Part shown: in pieces, positions 16,668-16,994 of the stretch
Layout of the letters: each line of letters starts with the position of its first letter
Numbering within the stretch: the stretch's first letter is position 1
Origin: Phialocephala subalpina
Taxonomy: Eukaryota; Ascomycota; Leotiomycetes; Helotiales; Mollisiaceae
Direction: 5' to 3'
Length of the DNA: 16,994 bases
NCBI GenBank assembly: GCA_900073065.1
Contig: FJOG01000015.1
Location: 1,205,781-1,222,774 of the forward strand
Position numbers and translations under genes: made by a program
Notes under the pieces: model-generated
What the model saw: the letters and a program-made list of their open reading frames with translations, nothing else
What the model was told of the DNA's origin: nothing
Databases searched by the model: none

Positions 16668-16994
16668 GAGATTGGAAGGCGTGGAGAAGGTTAGGGAGCG
16701 ACGAGAACTTGGGAATATTGATGTAGGGTGGGAGGCATGGGCGAGAGTTCTGGTAGATGTCATTGATCGCGAAGAACGATTGGGAATGAAGATAATTGGG
16801 GATGAAAGAATAACACAGCAACTGCACTGATGGAGGCGATTTGGAGGATCTCCATTAGGTACAGTCGGCTTTCTCTATCGCATGGATTCTCTAGATGGAA
16901 ATGGACGAAAGGTTGCGCGCAGTCTGCATCAAATTTTAACTTTCTGAGAAATCCTGTGATATTAGGTCTCTTGAAATCGAGTTACGCTAGTGGG
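16668..16994. other. 3' flank of the CYSTM-like gene
   Basis: From the TGA of the CYSTM-like gene to the window edge I see only probable 3' untranslated and intergenic sequence. Short frames here have no recognisable features. Confidence 0.5.

Noticed and set aside
1..16994. tRNA, rRNA, CRISPR array or intact transposon
   Set aside because: I found no cloverleaf with A and B boxes, no ribosomal sequence, no regularly spaced direct repeats, and no transposase, reverse transcriptase or paired terminal repeats.

Overview
The window looks like nuclear DNA of a filamentous ascomycete (Pezizomycotina). The evidence is short spliceosomal introns (46-58 nt) with GTNNGT-type donors and CTAAC/CTGAC branch sites 5-20 nt before the acceptor, a mitochondrially targeted homoaconitase of the fungal alpha-aminoadipate lysine pathway, a GPI-anchored Ser/Gly-rich wall protein, and an almost pure A+T block at the left edge of the kind left by repeat-induced point mutation (RIP). 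I cannot place the genus.

Layout. Bases 1-470 are an AT-rich block with no coding signal. Bases 470-1980 are a normal-composition stretch with no gene I can defend, although one minus-strand frame holds short protein-like pieces between stops. From 1983 to 6827 (minus) runs one intronless gene for a 1614-residue protein with an N-terminal helical region, about 425 residues of Ala/Glu/Arg/Lys-rich helix, a long disordered Ser/Pro-rich part and a C-terminal GAS2-related (GAR) microtubule-binding domain. It is divergent from the homoaconitase gene (7517-9982, plus), whose start I place in a nine-base coding exon upstream of a 48-nt intron; this restores an Arg-rich mitochondrial presequence. A canonical Gcn4/CpcA-type site lies 11 bases before that ATG.

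After 1.1 kb of spacer comes a four-exon gene for a secreted GPI-anchored protein (11099-12592, plus), facing a five-exon secreted serine carboxypeptidase of family S10 (12916-14758, minus) across a 323-bp convergent gap. The last intron of the carboxypeptidase is 221 nt, four times the others, and holds repeated GGGCAAA/TTTGCCC words and a hairpin. A 1.6-kb spacer follows, then a 98-residue CYSTM-like protein with a PPxY motif (16371-16667, plus).

The genes do not form one pathway. They are a typical fungal gene neighbourhood: lysine biosynthesis, cytoskeleton, cell surface, secreted protease and a small membrane-associated protein. I see no CRISPR array, tRNA, rRNA or intact mobile element. 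The least explained items are the GAR/long-helix protein, the conserved-looking but functionally unnamed GPI protein, and the structured carboxypeptidase intron. None amounts to a clearly new system.
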